Below the pieces are notes generated by a model. It saw only the letters and a program-made list of their open reading frames with translations, made no database searches and had not been told where the DNA came from. The position numbers and the translations under genes are program-made. DNA of 7,015 nucleotides from Alphaproteobacteria bacterium. GTDB lineage: Bacteria > Pseudomonadota > Alphaproteobacteria > Rhizobiales > Xanthobacteraceae. The stretch is taken from assembly GCA_005884745.1 (NCBI GenBank), contig VAZU01000114.1, positions 301-7,315 of the forward strand, written 5' to 3'. Positions within the stretch are counted from its first letter, which is position 1. The number at the start of each line of letters is the position of its first letter. Of the stretch, positions 5,903 through 7,015 are shown piece by piece.

Positions 5903-6442
5903 CTATCCGTGGGCGTGCTTGCGATGATGGTAATGCGGGGCCGCTCTTCGCCCGAGGTGGCGCACCGGGCCGGCAGGGCGCAACTCGAGGCTGGCAACGC
6001 CCACCGCGACATTGAGTCCGGTCTGTCCCTCGAAGCTCAGCGGCTGTAACGCGAAGGAATTCTCCGAACCGCCCACCAGCGCATTGGCGTTGCCGCCTAC
6101 GACGACCGCGGCGCCGGCAGTGAGCCCGCCGTAGTTGCCGGCAAGATCGCCGGGGCCGATCCGGCGCGTCGGCGCGAACACCGCCCAACCCAGTGTCGAT
6201 TGCTGCGTGAAGCCGATATCGAGGCCGACCCGCCGCACCAGCCCATAGTAAGGGTAGCGTGCACCGCGGTCCGATCGGAACCAGCATTGCAGCTGGTGCA
6301 CCGAGCCCACGATGAAGCTCGCGCTCCCGGCTCCGCGGCATTCGAGAATTCCGGCTTGAATCCGGGACTGGCTCGCGGCCGGCGCGCAGGTTGCGGCAAT
6401 GGCGGCAACTGCGAGCGTAAACATCATGGTTACGCGTTTCAT
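5903..6442 (-). CDS. DUF992 secreted protein with histidine-rich C-terminal tail
   Basis: A 179-aa exported protein of unknown function. Residues 1 to about 23 form a signal peptide (Lys2, Arg3, hydrophobic stretch, Ala-rich end). The DUF992 domain covers about 27-156. It shows the family landmarks: Cys35 and Cys53, which probably form a periplasmic disulfide, VGLDIGF at 72-78, WAVFAPT at 86-92, a glycine/alanine-rich middle, NALVGGSENSFALQPLSFEGQ at 120-140, and GLNVAVGVASLELR to 155. Residues 161-179 form a basic tail with six His (162, 170, 172, 173, 176, 178), which I do not associate with the core domain and which could bind metal. The start is supported by GGTGAG at 6451-6456, 8 bases away. 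First gene of a pair with DUF2332 (7-base gap), so probably one transcript from the divergent spacer. Confidence 0.88.
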   Translation of the reverse strand: MKRVTMMFTLAVAAIAATCAPAASQSRIQAGILECRGAGSASFIVGSVHQLQCWFRSDRGARYPYYGLVRRVGLDIGFTQQSTLGWAVFAPTRRIGPGDLAGNYGGLTAGAAVVVGGNANALVGGSENSFALQPLSFEGQTGLNVAVGVASLELRPAGPVRHLGRRAAPHYHHRKHAHG

Positions 6443-6618
6443 AGCTTTTACTCACCCTCGGTTCGGACTCCGGATCCACCACTTGCCTGGTGAAGCGAAC
6501 GAGACATTCAAACAGCAATCAGTGAGAAATGCGGCGCCCACGAGGCAATCGGTGGATCATGTTTCGTCCAGTCGCCACATTCTACGTGACCGATCGACCG
6601 AGAGCGCGAGCCGACCGG

Positions 6619-6634
6619 TGACGCGCACGCGTCA
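6619..6634. promoter_or_regulatory. 16-bp inverted repeat in the divergent spacer, possible operator
   Basis: TGACGC (6619-6624) and GCGTCA (6629-6634) are perfect inverted arms around GCAC. The site is 53 bases before the ATG of the plus-strand oxidoreductase and about 175 bases before the divergent DUF992 gene. Dyad sites of this size often bind TetR-, MarR- or GntR-type regulators, but no regulator gene is adjacent in this window. In the rest of the 245-base spacer (6443-6687) I find no convincing -35/-10 pair in either direction. Confidence 0.4.
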
Positions 6635-6687
6635 TCTGGCCCTGCCTGCGCTTGCGCGTCCCCGCATGATTGTGGCCACATCGTCCG

Positions 6688-7015
6688 ATGAATATTCTCC
6701 TCACGCCGGCGCGGATCGGCGAAGTAGAGATCCACAATCGCATCGTGCTGCCGCCGATGACGACGCGCACCGCGGACGCCGAGGGCTTCGTCACCGACGA
6801 CACGATCGCCTATTACCGGGCGCGGGTCGAGGGCGGCGTCGGCCTGATCACGGTGGAAATGGCCTCGCCGGAAAAGGCGGGGCGGCACCGGCATTGCGAG
6901 CTCGGCATTTATGACGACCGCTTCCTGCCCGGGCTCGCCCGCCTGGTCGAAGCGATTCACCGCGGCGGCGCCAAAGCCTCGATCCAGCTCGGCCACGGCG
7001 GCGGCCATACCCGCA
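6688..7015 (+). CDS. NADH:flavin oxidoreductase of the Old Yellow Enzyme family (partial, N-terminus only)
   Basis: The first 109 codons of an FMN-dependent TIM-barrel oxidoreductase, cut by the right edge. The start MNILLTPARIGEVEIHNRIV, then LPPMTTRTA (the Pro-Pro-Met loop at the FMN), a barrel strand with YYRARVEGGVGLITVE at 42-57, YDDRFLPGLARLVEAIHRGG, and IQLGHGG at about 99-105 are the classical order for the OYE/2,4-dienoyl-CoA reductase group. The 'Gln-Leu-Gly-His-Gly-Gly' form is common in the larger two-domain members (FMN plus 4Fe-4S and FAD), but that cannot be tested here. The ATG at 6688 fits the family N-terminus. There is no clear ribosome site, and an in-frame TTG at 6670 is a weak alternative. 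Divergent from the DUF992 gene. Substrate unknown: enoate, dienoyl-CoA or N-methyl compounds are all possible. Confidence 0.88.
   Translation, partial: MNILLTPARIGEVEIHNRIVLPPMTTRTADAEGFVTDDTIAYYRARVEGGVGLITVEMASPEKAGRHRHCELGIYDDRFLPGLARLVEAIHRGGAKASIQLGHGGGHTR

Noticed and set aside
6473..6558. Inverted 8-mers GATCCACC (6473-6480) and GGTGGATC (6551-6558) as a possible element end pair
   Set aside because: Short arms 70 bases apart with no transposase or target duplication; likely chance.
6399..6914. Plus-strand frame using the ATG at 6666
   Set aside because: Out of frame with the OYE protein, and its translation turns into an Arg/Asp/Gly-rich shadow after 6690.
6508..7008. Minus-strand frame of 166 codons opposite the OYE-family gene
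   Set aside because: Antisense shadow; the plus strand carries a clear OYE N-terminus with FMN motifs.

Overview
The window looks like a piece of an alphaproteobacterial chromosome, most likely from the Bradyrhizobium/Rhodopseudomonas side of the Hyphomicrobiales. This rests on a DUF992 secreted protein (a family I know mainly from that order), a DUF2332 protein, high-GC coding sequence on the right, and promoter spacing that fits alphaproteobacteria. The species assignment is an inference.

Left half (205-3357): three minus-strand genes form one apparent operon, read in the order GntR/FCD regulator, class III PLP enzyme, periplasmic amino-acid-binding protein. The PLP enzyme resembles 2,2-dialkylglycine decarboxylase in its active-site layout. 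The binding protein is of the AapJ/family 3 type. Just upstream of the regulator is a compact control region: a -35/-10 pair with 17-base spacing, whose -10 and predicted start site lie inside a perfect 22-bp palindrome, followed by tandem copies of its half-site heptamer. The plausible reading is an autoregulated cassette that captures and breaks down an amino acid or amine when it is present. No permease or ATPase gene is visible beside the binding protein, and bases 1-204 hold no recognisable gene. By spot counts this half is poorer in GC than the rest.

Middle (3470-4684): a minus-strand single-component FAD monooxygenase closely resembling 3-hydroxybenzoate 6-hydroxylase (3-hydroxybenzoate to gentisate). 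No ring-cleavage gene is visible nearby. A 16-bp GC palindrome lies between it and the regulator's promoter.

Right (4900-6442): a tight minus-strand pair, a secreted DUF992 protein with a histidine-rich tail followed 7 bases later by a DUF2332 protein that starts with TTG. Divergent from them, at 6688, a plus-strand Old-Yellow-Enzyme family oxidoreductase begins and runs off the right edge. The 245-base divergent spacer holds a 16-bp inverted repeat that could be an operator.

Nothing here is clearly a new system. The best leads are the operator/promoter of the GntR cassette, the active-site and cysteine changes in the decarboxylase-like enzyme, and the histidine tail of the DUF992 protein.
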